Origin: Gammaproteobacteria bacterium
GTDB lineage: Bacteria > Pseudomonadota > Gammaproteobacteria > JAABTG01
Assembly (NCBI GenBank): GCA_034522055.1
Contig: JAXHLS010000002.1
Span: forward strand, 3,655,358-3,719,357
Direction: 5' to 3'
DNA length: 64,000 nucleotides
The notes under the pieces were generated by a model, which was given only the letters and a program-made list of their open reading frames with translations, made no database searches and was not told where the DNA came from. The translations under genes and the position numbers were made by a program. This document shows positions 55,580-64,000 of this stretch, one piece after another (position 1 is the stretch's first letter; every line of letters starts with the position of its first letter).

Positions 55580-56347
55580 TCAACGGTCCCGCCGGTGCTT
55601 GATGCGGCGGCGATCGATGTCGGCCACCAGCTTGCGGACGGCTTTGTTATTCTGTGGTTCCATATCCACGAAACGCCCGCCGAGCCTCAGGCGCTGGCGG
55701 ATGGCGGCCTGACCGACGAAGCAGATCTCCAGGGAGCCCGTGATTTGCTCGCCGTCGCGCAGGCGGATGGTGCAGGTGCCGATACGTTGCCCCTTCTCCA
55801 CGTCGACCACCGGCCGGCGCACCAGTTCGAGGCCGAGCCCACCCACGGAGATGTCCCGCAACTCCCCCTGGAGCAGGCCGCCGCCTTCGGTCTGCAGGAA
55901 CACCGGAATGCGTTCGGAGAGTTCCACCTCGGCGCGATAAGCGGCGCGGCGTGGCTGATAACGCAGAATGGTGGGGAAGGCGGCGGTGTATACCGCGATG
56001 CCCCCGGAGCTGTCGATGTGAGTCACCTGGGAATGGAAGCTGATATCAACACCGTGGTGACGGGTGATGAGGCGGAACTCCCGTATTCGCGTGAGCCGTT
56101 CATGCCCGCCGCGGGGATTGAGTTCATCCAGCTCCAGGGTGGCCGTGCCCGTGTCCACCTGCAGGATAGAGCTGGTGAAAGTCTCGTCGGAGCCCTCCAG
56201 CAGCATGGTGACCTGCTTGCGGGCATCCAGAAGCTCGTGGAGCACGCGGCCGATTTGCTCGGAGGTGTTGAGCCGCTCCGGATCCAGGGATGGCCGCGGG
56301 CCGGGTTCGCCGCCTTTCCCCGAGAGGAGTTTTTCCAGGAGTCCCAT
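55580..56347 (-). CDS. ycgR: YcgR-type flagellar brake protein (PilZ domain)
   Basis: A 255-residue protein with an N-terminal YcgR domain (RVLHELLDARKQVTMLLEGSDETFTSSIL) and a C-terminal PilZ domain. The c-di-GMP-binding residues are RRAAYR (QPRRAAYRAEV) at about residue 130 and DISVGGLGLEL. When bound to c-di-GMP such proteins slow the flagellar motor. It is the first gene of the minus-strand side beside flgN and flgM but separated by 69 bp from flgN. Confidence 0.88.
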   Translation of the reverse strand: MGLLEKLLSGKGGEPGPRPSLDPERLNTSEQIGRVLHELLDARKQVTMLLEGSDETFTSSILQVDTGTATLELDELNPRGGHERLTRIREFRLITRHHGVDISFHSQVTHIDSSGGIAVYTAAFPTILRYQPRRAAYRAEVELSERIPVFLQTEGGGLLQGELRDISVGGLGLELVRRPVVDVEKGQRIGTCTIRLRDGEQITGSLEICFVGQAAIRQRLRLGGRFVDMEPQNNKAVRKLVADIDRRRIKHRRDR

Positions 56348-56416
56348 GGTGGTTAGCGGATAAACGCTCGCAAGAACATCATCGCCCGCCAGGGCCGCCC
56401 GGTGTGGCGACAGGAC

Positions 56417-56899
56417 TCAGGCCTTGGCAAGGTAGCCCGAATGTCCCGCACCCTGACGGCGCCCCTGGGGTCCATACAGGTGGGTGCGGGAATCCGTGCC
56501 GTGCAGGATGTCCAGCAGGCGTTCCGCCGAGCGCTGACTGATGGCGATGACCCGCCCGTTGGCCAGGTTGAGATCGCGGCAACGGTTCACCCGCGCACGG
56601 AAGTCCAGCCAGGCCGTGGCCAGCCCAGCCAGGCCTCGGGCCTCCAGGCCGCGCTCTACGGCATCCTCGCCATGATGGTGTATGCCCAGCTCCGTCAGGG
56701 TCTGGGCAATGCTTCGGCCCACGGCATCCAGGGTGCGGGATTGTTCCTGCTTACGCTCGGCGATGGCGCCGATGGCGGCGCGGTCGCGGTGGGCCAGGGC
56801 ATCCCGTTCCTCTTCCAGGGTGGCCACCAGGGTACTCGTGGCGTCGCCTGCGGCGTCGAGGAGTCGGCTCAGGTTCGCCGTCGGGTCAGTTGTGTGCAT
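56417..56899 (-). CDS. flgN: Flagellar export chaperone FlgN
   Basis: A 160-residue helical protein of the FlgN family: LVATLEEERDALAHRDRAAIGAIAERKQEQSRTLDAVGRSIAQTLTELG. It chaperones the hook-filament junction proteins FlgK and FlgL. The gene overlaps flgM by 14 bp, the standard gammaproteobacterial pair. Confidence 0.88.
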   Translation of the reverse strand: MHTTDPTANLSRLLDAAGDATSTLVATLEEERDALAHRDRAAIGAIAERKQEQSRTLDAVGRSIAQTLTELGIHHHGEDAVERGLEARGLAGLATAWLDFRARVNRCRDLNLANGRVIAISQRSAERLLDILHGTDSRTHLYGPQGRRQGAGHSGYLAKA

Positions 56900-57209
56900 G
56901 GGCCACCACCGTACGGTTCAGCATCAGTTCGAAACGGATGAATTTTTCCGCGGTGCGCTCAGGATTCACCTGGTAGCTGCCCTTGGACAGGGATTCGCGG
57001 ATGGATTCGACGCGATGGGCGTCCACTATGGGTATCTGGGCCATCAGGCGCTCCATGTTTTCCAGGCTCACCGCGGTCTGGGTGAGGGACACGGTCTCGC
57101 CCCCCGGTGGCCGGGCGGTCGCGCCTTCCCGCCGCGCAGAGGACGGTTGGCTGCCCACCTGTCGCGGCGTCAGGGTGTTGCCGGCGATGCCTTTGATGTC
57201 GATTGCCAT
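56886..57209 (-). CDS. flgM: Anti-sigma-28 factor FlgM
   Basis: A 107-residue protein. The sigma-28-binding C-terminal half VDAHRVESIRESLSKGSYQVNPERTAEKFIRFE is the FlgM signature; the N-terminal half is disordered and polar (MAIDIKGIAGNTLT). It holds FliA until exported by the completed hook-basal body, so it governs the sigma-28 promoters at 41796 and 52045. Confidence 0.93.
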   Translation of the reverse strand: MAIDIKGIAGNTLTPRQVGSQPSSARREGATARPPGGETVSLTQTAVSLENMERLMAQIPIVDAHRVESIRESLSKGSYQVNPERTAEKFIRFELMLNRTVVAHAHN

Positions 57210-57299
57210 GGGCTTCTCTCCCGTGTGCGTGGATCAGTCCCGTCTCAAGTCGTAGCGACCCGGGAGCCGACCGCCTTTATCCCCGTTCACAGGCGGGCT

Positions 57300-57992
57300 T
57301 CACAATTGTATACGTACCTTGCCGTCGGGTGTGACCCGGCCCTCCACCACACGGCTCGAGCTGGTGTTTTCCACCCGCACCCGTTCGCCGGCCGCGGCGT
57401 CCGCGAGGGCCCGGCCATGCATCTGTACAGAGAACCCCCGGGCGCCCGATATCAACAATACCCGCTCGCCCCGCTTTACCAGGTTCGGCCGCTCCAGGTG
57501 GCGATGGCTCACGACGCCGCCGGCGGCCAGGGACAGGCGCATGCGCATGCCCACGAGGGCCTCGGGGTCGTCGAAGTGGCCGGCGCGCAGGGACGTCGTG
57601 TCCCGCTCCTCCATGACGAAGTCTGCCCGTTCCAGGATCTCGCCCCGGCTCTTGGCGCGCGCCAGCACCGCCACCGGCTGCATCACCTTCACCGCCACCG
57701 GCACGTACAGGGACCAGGGCCGGGCGCCGGTGCAGCGCACTCCCACCGTGACGTTGCCCGGGCCGATGCTGCCGTTGGGCAGGAAGGCCTCGAGGGGCTG
57801 GGTACACCGATTGAGACGCAACCGGCTGTCCAGGGCCGTGGCTTCCACCACTACCCTGCCTGCGAGGCCGTCGAGGTTTTTAATGACATAGTCCCGCGCC
57901 GCCCCACGGATGGTATCCAGGGCCTGGGGCTCGGCCGCTGCTGGCGGCAGGATGGTGACCATCAAGAGAGTGATAACGAGTGCTCGAGTCAT
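57300..57992 (-). CDS. flgA: Flagellar P-ring assembly chaperone FlgA
   Basis: A 230-residue periplasmic chaperone with a signal peptide (MTRALVITLLMVTILPPAAA). The SAF domain includes RGEILERADFVMEERDTTSLRAGHFDDPEALVGMRMRLSLAAGGVVSHRHLERPNLVKRGERV, typical of FlgA. It assists FlgI assembly. The ATG at 57992 lies 40 bp downstream of a sigma-54 promoter motif. Separated from flgM by 90 bp. Confidence 0.93.
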   Translation of the reverse strand: MTRALVITLLMVTILPPAAAEPQALDTIRGAARDYVIKNLDGLAGRVVVEATALDSRLRLNRCTQPLEAFLPNGSIGPGNVTVGVRCTGARPWSLYVPVAVKVMQPVAVLARAKSRGEILERADFVMEERDTTSLRAGHFDDPEALVGMRMRLSLAAGGVVSHRHLERPNLVKRGERVLLISGARGFSVQMHGRALADAAAGERVRVENTSSSRVVEGRVTPDGKVRIQL

Positions 57993-58356
57993 GCTGGCTG
58001 CCTGTGTTCGCGGGACTTGCCATGGGAAGATGCAAAGCACATGCCGTTCTGGGGGCGATGGGCGATGGGCGATGGGTGATGGGCAATGGGCGGCGCGCCT
58101 CGGGCCGGATGAGCCGCCGGCGGGCATGGCGTGGGCTCCAGGACCGGTTTTGAGGGGACACCGCTTGCCGCCCGACGGCAAACACCTGCCGACGCCGGGG
58201 ATCCGCGGGACGCCGGGATCTTGCCACCGTCCGCCGGCGCCACGGCCAAACGGGCCGGGGAGCCCCGATAATGGGGGTCCCGCAGCCGCCGGGTCGAACC
58301 TGGCACGAAACCTGAATGATCCCCGCCGAGTTCCGATTTTCTGTAGGGAGATGGCC
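57993..58356. other. Divergent flgA-flgB regulatory region
   Basis: A 364-bp gap between divergent genes. It holds a sigma-54 element on the minus strand (58032-58046), five 7-mers GGGCGAT x3, GGGTGAT and GGGCAAT (58053-58087), and a weak sigma-54-like element for flgB on the plus strand at 58301-58315 (TGGCACG-AAAC-CTGA, with GA in place of GC). Confidence 0.6.
58032..58046 (-). promoter_or_regulatory. Sigma-54 promoter of flgA
   Basis: Read on the minus strand, CGGCATG-TGCT-TTGC has GG and GC ten bases apart and differs from TGGCACG-N4-TTGC by two bases. It lies 40 bp upstream of the flgA ATG. This places flgA (and perhaps flgMN) in the middle, FleQ/sigma-54-controlled flagellar class; no fleQ gene is in the window. 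Confidence 0.65.
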
Positions 58357-58767
58357 GTGGCAATCAGCATAGACAAGGCATTTGGCATTCACGAGGCCGC
58401 GGTAGTGACCCGGGCGCGCCGCGCCGGCCTCATCGCCACCAACCTCGCCAACGCCGACACCCCCGGTTACAAGGCCCGGGACATCGATTTCCGCGAGGTC
58501 CTGAACGAGGCCACCGCGGCCCGCGACGCCGGCCAGCCCCGGCGTACCCACGAGCGCCACCTGGGGGGTGGTCCCGCCACCCTCGGAGTGGGCGGTCTCG
58601 AGGGTGTCAAGTACCGCATACCGCTGAATCCAAGCCTGGACGGCAATACGGTGGATATGAACGTGGAACAGGCGGCCTTCACCAAGAACGCCATGATGTA
58701 CCAGGCCAGCCTCCATTTCCTGGATCGCAGGGTCAAGGGCCTGACCCAGGTCATCAAGGGAGAGTAG
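58357..58767 (+). CDS. flgB: Flagellar basal-body rod protein FlgB
   Basis: A 136-residue proximal rod protein. Its N-terminal rod motif is LIATNLANADTPGYKARDIDFREVL, and the C-terminal VDMNVEQAAFTKNAMMYQASLHFLDRRVKGL is the rod C-terminal helix. The GTG at 58357 is favoured over the ATG at 58351 because GGGAG ends directly before that ATG but lies six bases before the GTG. First gene of flgBCDEFGH. Confidence 0.92.
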   Translation: MAISIDKAFGIHEAAVVTRARRAGLIATNLANADTPGYKARDIDFREVLNEATAARDAGQPRRTHERHLGGGPATLGVGGLEGVKYRIPLNPSLDGNTVDMNVEQAAFTKNAMMYQASLHFLDRRVKGLTQVIKGE

Positions 58768-58769
58768 CC

Positions 58770-59195
58770 ATGTCCCTGTTCAAGATCTTCGACACCGCCG
58801 CCACCGCCCTGGCCGCCCAGTCGGTGCGCATGAACGTGACGGCCAGCAACATGGCCAACGCGGATACCATCAGCAGCAGCGTGAATGAGACCTATAGGGC
58901 CCGTTATCCTGTGTTTCAGGCCGTGCTGCGGGAGCAGATGGCTTTCGGTGATGATCACGCCGCCGAGGGCGTGAGGGTGCTGGGGATCGTGGAGGGTGCC
59001 GCGCCGCCGCGGGCCGAATACCGCCCCGACCACCCCCAGGCCGATGACGAGGGCTACATCTTCAGGCCCAACATCAACATGGTGGAGCAGATGACCGACA
59101 TGATATCGGCGTCCCGCAGCTTTCAGAGCAACATCGAGGTGATCAACGCGTCCAAGCAGATGATGCAGCGCACGCTGCAACTCGGCCAGGGCTAG
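58770..59195 (+). CDS. flgC: Flagellar basal-body rod protein FlgC
   Basis: A 141-residue rod protein. SVRMNVTASNMANADTISSSVNETYRARYPVFQ is the FlgC N-terminal motif, and RPNINMVEQMTDMISASRSFQSNIEVINASKQMMQRTLQLG is the typical C-terminal helix. It starts 2 bp after the flgB stop. Confidence 0.95.
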   Translation: MSLFKIFDTAATALAAQSVRMNVTASNMANADTISSSVNETYRARYPVFQAVLREQMAFGDDHAAEGVRVLGIVEGAAPPRAEYRPDHPQADDEGYIFRPNINMVEQMTDMISASRSFQSNIEVINASKQMMQRTLQLGQG

Positions 59196-59216
59196 CGGAC
59201 GACGAGGTAGGGGACC

Positions 59217-59897
59217 ATGACCAAGACGGGTGATATCGGCAACGACCTGGTGAAGAACCTCAGTATCGCCAACAAGCAGCAGACGGACAAGGCACGCAAC
59301 GAGCTGGGCCAGGACGAGTTCTTCAAGCTCATGACGGCGCAGCTCCAGAACCAGGACCCCTTGAAGCCCCTGGAGAGCAACGAGTTCCTCGCCCAGATGG
59401 CGCAGTTCTCCATGGTCAGTGGGGTCCAGGAGATGCAGCAGACCTTCTCGAGCCTGTCCAACGCGCTGCAGTCCAGCCAGGCCCTGCAGGCCTCCACCCT
59501 CGTGGGACGCAGCGTTCTCATCCCGGGCTCGCGCGGCACCCTGGATGCCCAGCAAGGGCTGCAGGGTGCGGTTGAGCTGCCCCAGGCCTCGCCGCAGGTC
59601 ACCCTCAGCATCGTCGACGATCTGGGGCAAACGGTGCGCCGCATCGATCTCGGGGCCCAGTCGGCGGGCCTCGTGGACTTCACCTGGGATGGGCTGACCG
59701 ATGGCGGTGAGCAGGCCCCACCGGGTAGCTACACCGTGCGTGGCGCTTACGATGCCGGTGACGACGCCCTGGCGGCGGAGACCCTGGTGGTGGCCCATGT
59801 GGACAGCGTGACCCTGGGTCGGGGCGGGCAGGCGCCCGAGCTCAATCTCTCGGGGCAGGATTCGGTATCCCTCGGCGTGGTGCGACGGATCCTTTAG
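59217..59897 (+). CDS. flgD: Flagellar hook cap protein FlgD
   Basis: A 226-residue hook-capping protein. The N-terminal cap motif is LGQDEFFKLMTAQLQNQDPLKPLESNEFLAQMAQFSMVSGVQEM; the C-terminal Ig-like domain contains DFTWDGLTDGGEQAPPGSYTVRG. It guides FlgE polymerisation and is not part of the finished hook. Confidence 0.95.
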   Translation: MTKTGDIGNDLVKNLSIANKQQTDKARNELGQDEFFKLMTAQLQNQDPLKPLESNEFLAQMAQFSMVSGVQEMQQTFSSLSNALQSSQALQASTLVGRSVLIPGSRGTLDAQQGLQGAVELPQASPQVTLSIVDDLGQTVRRIDLGAQSAGLVDFTWDGLTDGGEQAPPGSYTVRGAYDAGDDALAAETLVVAHVDSVTLGRGGQAPELNLSGQDSVSLGVVRRIL

Positions 59898-59927
59898 ACA
59901 GTAACCAGAATAACAGGAGAGCGAATC

Positions 59928-61568
59928 ATGGCATTTCGCGTTGCAGTGAGCGGCATCCAGGCGGCCACCAAGGATTTGAATGCCACCGGTAACAACATCG
60001 CCAACTCCAACACCACGGGCTTCAAGCGTGCGCGGGTGGAGTTCGCGGACATCTTCGCCAATTCCAACCTGGGCTCCGCCCAGGATGCTTCGGGGCAGGG
60101 GGTACAGGTCACCCGCGTGGCCCAGCAGTTCTCCCAGGGCAATATCTCCTTCACGGACAACAACCTCGACCTCGCCGTCAACGGCGAGGGCTTCTTCGTG
60201 GTGGAGGACAACAACGGGATCTTCTATACCCGGGCGGGGGCCTTCGGCGTGGACCGCGACGGCAACGTGGTCAACGGCACCGGCCAGCGTCTCCAGGCCT
60301 TCCAGGCCGCCGCCAACGGCTCCATCACCGGCGCCGTGGGGGACCTGCAGATCGATACCTCGAACATCGCGCCCGAGGCCACCACGGCGGTGGAGGCCCG
60401 CGTCAACCTGGATGCGGGGGATGACACCAACGTCCATCCCAGCCTCACCTTCACGTCGTTTTCCGACTTCCAGAATGAGGATGGCTACACCTTCGATCTC
60501 ACCGATGGCGCCGGCAACACCGAGACCGTAGAACTCGATTTCCTCTCCGAGGGCCCCGATCCCACCACGGCGTCCCGAACCGAGGTGGCCGAGTACATCT
60601 CCAGCAAGGTGAACCAGACCACCCATTTCGATGCCGAGGTCAATGGCAGCAACGTGGTGCTGACCGCGGCCCGGCGCTCTGCGAACAAGATCGACGTCAC
60701 CAACCTGGTGAACGCCCCGGCCGCCACCACCCCGCCCCCACCGCCCTCCCTGACCGTGGATACGGGTAGCGGCGTCGGGATCGACCCTGCAGACGATCTG
60801 GACCTGAATTTTGGTGCGGGTGACGATCTCACCACCACCTTCACCGATCCCTTCCCCTTCAACCCCAACGAGCCGCGCAGTTTCAACAATGCCACCTCGT
60901 TGACGGTATTCGACTCCCTCGGCCAGGAGCACCTGCTGAGCACCTACTATCGCAAGGTGGAGGCCAACCTGTGGGAGGTGCACGCGCGCATCGACGGCGA
61001 CAACACCCAACTGGTGGGGGGCGGCACCCCGCCCACCATCAGCTTCGACAGCGGCGGTAACCTCACCACCGCCACCCCCATGCCCATCAACTTCGGCCAG
61101 TTCACGCCCACCACCGGCGCCGCGCCCATCGATGTAAGCATCGACTTCACCGGCACCACCCAGTTCGGCGCCGCCTTCGGCGTCAACGCCCTGTCCCAGG
61201 ACGGCTTCAGCACCGGCCGCCTGAGCGGCGTGGACATCAGCGACGACGGGCTGGTACAGGCCCGCTTCTCCAATGGCAAGAGCCGGGCGCTCGGACAGGT
61301 ACAGCTCGCCAACTTCGCCAATGTGCAGGGTCTGCAGCCCCAGGGCGACACCCTGTGGGCGGAGACCGCTAACTCCGGCGAGCCCCTGCCGGGGGCGCCG
61401 GGCACCGCCAGCCTGGGACTCGTCCAGGCCGGTGCCCTGGAGGAGTCCAACGTCGAACTCGCCGACCAGCTGGTGAACATGATCGTGGCCCAGCGCAACT
61501 TCCAGGCCAACGCCCAGATGATCCGCACCGAGGACGAGGTGACCCAGACCATCATCAACATCCGCTGA
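59928..61568 (+). CDS. flgE: Flagellar hook protein FlgE
   Basis: A 546-residue hook subunit, longer than the E. coli protein (402) through an enlarged central D2 region that includes a Pro-rich loop near residue 266 (TTPPPPPS). The N-terminal helix is VSGIQAATKDLNATGNNIANSNTTGFKRARVEFADIF, and the C-terminal helix LEESNVELADQLVNMIVAQRNFQANAQMIRTEDEVTQTIINIR. ACAGGAGAGCGAATC precedes the ATG. Confidence 0.96.
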   Translation: MAFRVAVSGIQAATKDLNATGNNIANSNTTGFKRARVEFADIFANSNLGSAQDASGQGVQVTRVAQQFSQGNISFTDNNLDLAVNGEGFFVVEDNNGIFYTRAGAFGVDRDGNVVNGTGQRLQAFQAAANGSITGAVGDLQIDTSNIAPEATTAVEARVNLDAGDDTNVHPSLTFTSFSDFQNEDGYTFDLTDGAGNTETVELDFLSEGPDPTTASRTEVAEYISSKVNQTTHFDAEVNGSNVVLTAARRSANKIDVTNLVNAPAATTPPPPPSLTVDTGSGVGIDPADDLDLNFGAGDDLTTTFTDPFPFNPNEPRSFNNATSLTVFDSLGQEHLLSTYYRKVEANLWEVHARIDGDNTQLVGGGTPPTISFDSGGNLTTATPMPINFGQFTPTTGAAPIDVSIDFTGTTQFGAAFGVNALSQDGFSTGRLSGVDISDDGLVQARFSNGKSRALGQVQLANFANVQGLQPQGDTLWAETANSGEPLPGAPGTASLGLVQAGALEESNVELADQLVNMIVAQRNFQANAQMIRTEDEVTQTIINIR

Positions 61569-61624
61569 TCCTGAGCGGGCGATGAGGATACGGCAGCATC
61601 ACGGCAGCGCAGAGGTGAGATGAA

Positions 61625-62365
61625 ATGGATAGGATGGTCTATGTCGCCATGACCGGTGCCCGCGAGGCCATGCACGGCCTCGCGGTCAATGCCAACAACC
61701 TGGCCAATGTCACCACCCCCGGCTTTCGCGCCGACCTGGCCCAGGCCCGCAGCATGCCCGTGTTCGGCCCGGGTCATCCCACCCGGGCCTACGCCATGAC
61801 GGAGCGGCCGGGCCATGACCTCAACCCCTCGACCATCCACACCACCGGCCGGCCCCTCGACGTGGCAATCGGCGGCGCGGGCTGGCTGGGGGTGCTGGAT
61901 GCCCAAGGCAACGAGGCCTACACCCGGCGCGGCGACTTCCAGACCACCGTCAACGGCATCCTGGTCAACGGCGCCGGCCAGCCGGTGCTGGGTAACGGCG
62001 GCCCCATCGCGTTACCCCCCGCCCAAGCGGTGGAGATCGCCGGCGACGGCACCATCAGCATCCTGCCCATGGGACAGAACGCCAACGCCCTGGTGACGGT
62101 CGACCGCCTGAAGCTGGTGAACCCGCCCGGCGCCGAGATGGAGAAGGGCGAGGACGGCCTGTTCCGGCGTCGCGACGGCGTGCCCGCCGAGGCGGATGCC
62201 GCGGTCCAGGTGGTGTCCGGGGGCCTGGAGACCAGCAACGTCAGCGCCGTCGCGGCGATGACGGAAATGATGACCCTGGCCCGCAATTTCGAGTTCCAGA
62301 TCAAGGTCATGGAGACGGCGAAGGAGACCAGCGAGCGCGCCGCCACCATCCTGCGTCTCAGTTAA
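61625..62365 (+). CDS. flgF: Flagellar basal-body rod protein FlgF
   Basis: A 246-residue proximal rod protein. MDRMVYVAMTGAREAMHGLAVNANNLANVTTPGFRADLAQARSMPVFG is the FlgF start, and the C-terminal GGLETSNVSAVAAMTEMMTLARNFEFQIKVMETAKE matches the family. It lies 56 bp after flgE. Confidence 0.95.
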   Translation: MDRMVYVAMTGAREAMHGLAVNANNLANVTTPGFRADLAQARSMPVFGPGHPTRAYAMTERPGHDLNPSTIHTTGRPLDVAIGGAGWLGVLDAQGNEAYTRRGDFQTTVNGILVNGAGQPVLGNGGPIALPPAQAVEIAGDGTISILPMGQNANALVTVDRLKLVNPPGAEMEKGEDGLFRRRDGVPAEADAAVQVVSGGLETSNVSAVAAMTEMMTLARNFEFQIKVMETAKETSERAATILRLS

Positions 62366-62434
62366 CACGCATAACACGCAACACCGCAGGGCCGTGGGCA
62401 GACCCCCCTTGCGAGAACCGAGGAGCACAGCGTC

Positions 62435-63223
62435 ATGAGCAGTCAATCCATGTGGATCGCCAAGACCGGCCTCGAGGCCCAGCAGACCCGGCTGGCGGTC
62501 ACTTCCAACAATCTAGCCAACGTGGCCACCACCGGCTTCAAGCAGGGGCGGCCCGTCTTCGCCGATCTGCTCTACCAGACGGTGCGCCAGCCCGGTGCCG
62601 CGTCGTCGGAGAACACCCAGTTGCCGTCGGGGCTGATGATCGGCACCGGGGTGCGCACCGTGGCCACGGAGAAGCTGTTCAAGCAGGGCAACATCACCCA
62701 GACCGAGAACTCCCTGGACCTGGCCATCAGCGGCAAGGGCTTCTTCGAGATCCTGCTGCCCAACGGCTCCGTGGCCTATACCCGCGATGGCGGCTTCCAG
62801 GTGGATGGTGATGGCAATGTGGTGACCGCCACCGGCTTCCTGCTGCAGCCCAACCTTACGGTACCCGACGAGGTCACCGCCCTCACGGTGGGCCAGGACG
62901 GCACCGTCACCGTCCAGGTGGCGGGGGATACCGCCCCCACCGAGATCGGCGAGATCCAGCTCACCGAGTTCATCAATCCGGCCGGGCTGCAGCCCATCGG
63001 CGACAACCTGTTCATGGAGACCGCCTCCTCGGGGGCGCCCCAGCAGGGGGTGCCCGGCGAGGACAGTCGCGGCCAGTTGATCCAGGGCGCCCTGGAGAGT
63101 TCCAACGTCAACACGGTGGAGGAACTGGTGAACATGATCGAGGCCCAGCGGGCCTACGAGATGAATGCCAAGGCCATATCCACCGCCGACCAGATGTTGG
63201 AGTTCGCGGTCCAGCTCCTGTGA
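62435..63223 (+). CDS. flgG: Flagellar distal rod protein FlgG
   Basis: A 262-residue distal rod protein, close to the usual length of 260. [54 protein letters not shown] is the FlgG N-terminal signature, and [37 protein letters not shown] its C-terminal helix. Confidence 0.97.
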   Translation: MSSQSMWIAKTGLEAQQTRLAVTSNNLANVATTGFKQGRPVFADLLYQTVRQPGAASSENTQLPSGLMIGTGVRTVATEKLFKQGNITQTENSLDLAISGKGFFEILLPNGSVAYTRDGGFQVDGDGNVVTATGFLLQPNLTVPDEVTALTVGQDGTVTVQVAGDTAPTEIGEIQLTEFINPAGLQPIGDNLFMETASSGAPQQGVPGEDSRGQLIQGALESSNVNTVEELVNMIEAQRAYEMNAKAISTADQMLEFAVQLL

Positions 63224-63257
63224 TGACGCAACCGGCCGGGGTGCCGGGAGGAATACG

Positions 63258-63995
63258 ATGAAAATGCCAACGCGCCTGTTCATGGCGGCACTGCTTCTTG
63301 CCCTGCTGGGCGGCTGCCAGACCCAGCCTACCCGTGACCCCGCCTTCGCGGCGGCGCGGCCGGAACCCCAGCCGGCCCCGGCGCCCACCGCCGGCGCCAT
63401 CTTCTCCGTGGCCCATACCGGGCCCCAGTTCTACGACGCCACCTTGTTCACCGACACTCGGGCGCGCCGCGTCGGGGATATCCTCACCATCCAGCTGGTA
63501 GAACAGACGACGGCGGAGAAGGAGTCCGAGACCATCATCGAGCAGGAGACCATCTTCGAAGATGACAATCCCACCATCTTCGGTGGCAGCCCCAGCATCC
63601 CCCGCCTGCCGGTGGTGCGTAACGTGCTGGACGCCGGGGAAGATCGGCGCTTCAGCCTCGCCAACAGCATCAATTCGAACAGGGAGTTCGAAGGCCTCGG
63701 CGAGACCACCCAGTCCAACCGCATTCGAGGCGAGATCACGGTGACGGTGGCCGAGGTCCTGCCCAACGGCAACCTGGTCATCCAGGGCGAGAAGGTCATG
63801 ACCCTGACTCGCGGCAACGAGTACCTGCGCTTCTCCGGCATCGTGCGCCCCATGGACGTGACCGCCGACAACACCGTGCCCTCCACCCGCGTCGCCAACT
63901 CCACCATCCACTACGCCGGCGACGGCGAGGTCGCCGATTCCAACGTCATGGGCTGGCTGGCCCGCTTCTTCGTCAGCGCCCTGGTGCCGTTTTGA
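63258..63995 (+). CDS. flgH: Flagellar L-ring lipoprotein FlgH
   Basis: A 245-residue outer-membrane lipoprotein. The lipobox LLGGC puts the acylated Cys at about residue 20. The conserved body includes YDATLFTDTRARRVGDILTIQLVEQTTAEKESET and GEITVTVAEVLPNGNLVIQGEKVMTLTRGNEYLRFSGIVRP. It forms the L ring around the rod. GGGAGGAATACG precedes the ATG. The operon continues beyond the window, presumably with flgI. Confidence 0.96.
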   Translation: MKMPTRLFMAALLLALLGGCQTQPTRDPAFAAARPEPQPAPAPTAGAIFSVAHTGPQFYDATLFTDTRARRVGDILTIQLVEQTTAEKESETIIEQETIFEDDNPTIFGGSPSIPRLPVVRNVLDAGEDRRFSLANSINSNREFEGLGETTQSNRIRGEITVTVAEVLPNGNLVIQGEKVMTLTRGNEYLRFSGIVRPMDVTADNTVPSTRVANSTIHYAGDGEVADSNVMGWLARFFVSALVPF

Positions 63996-64000
63996 TGGGG

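Noticed and set aside
58467..61010. Long minus-strand frame across flgB-flgE
   Set aside because: Complement of the flagellar rod and hook genes, no domain seen.

Overview
This is a high-GC proteobacterial chromosome segment, most likely from a motile, denitrifying gammaproteobacterium (a Chromatiales/Ectothiorhodospiraceae-type lineage is my best guess; the genus cannot be settled from the sequence). The evidence is gammaproteobacterial flgN-flgM-flgA / flgBCDEFGH order, CheD and CheZ together in the chemotaxis set, DNR-controlled nir and nor genes, a DmpR/sigma-54 phenol hydroxylase operon, and sigma-28 and sigma-54 promoter motifs. No rRNA, CRISPR array, intact insertion sequence or prophage is visible. 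One tRNA gene (Ala, CGC) is present.

Layout. 0-4.5 kb: start of a CysB-like LysR regulator diverging from a cysteine-less DsrC/TusE homologue, an Acg-type nitroreductase, an EamA permease, a small membrane protein, NhaR and a DUF2249 protein. 4.6-15.3 kb: the nitrite reductase locus (nirI, nirS, nirE, nirC, nirF, nirG, nirH, a fused nirDL, nirJ, nirN), covering cytochrome cd1 and heme d1 synthesis. 15.6-19.2 kb: a DNR-type regulator and a nitric oxide reductase operon (small membrane protein, norC, norB). Three FNR/DNR boxes of the form TTGAT-N4-ATCAA tie nirI, nirS and nor into one regulon. 19.4-22.7 kb: vWA lipoprotein, ECF sigma factor and anti-sigma-like protein, with a tandem-repeat block running up to the sigma gene. 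23.2-24.5 kb: two exosortase-substrate (PEP-CTERM type) proteins behind a sigma-54 promoter and TTTACA-N9-TGTAAA palindromes. 24.7-29.9 kb: SH3/glycine-zipper protein and partner, an internally deleted zeta-toxin-like ATPase, and a ketopantoate-reductase-like gene coupled to a 31-residue membrane peptide and a polytopic membrane protein.

30-38.5 kb: dmpR, then divergently dmpKLMNOPQB plus a GlcG/HbpS-like gene. These convert phenol to catechol and cleave the ring by the meta route; the later meta-pathway genes are not in the window. A degraded CsrA-like frame and tRNA-Ala follow. 39.2-41.6 kb: arsenosugar-type module (arsS radical SAM and two glycosyltransferase-family genes). 41.8-55.2 kb: chemotaxis (cheA, cheR, cheD, HDOD, receiver, cheX-like, cheB, comFB-like, J-domain protein, cheY, cheZ, a chemoreceptor with CZB motifs on both sides of a Cache-like segment, cheW). 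55.6-64 kb: ycgR-type PilZ, flgN, flgM and flgA (minus strand) diverging from flgBCDEFGH (plus strand, continuing past the window).

An unusual genome-level trait is period-7 tandem repeats of several different sequences in intergenic gaps (GGGAATA x16, TTCACCA x9, TTTTCGC x11, GGGCGAT variants x5), together with REP/BIME-like palindromes, including a 143-bp unit duplicated perfectly in tandem.
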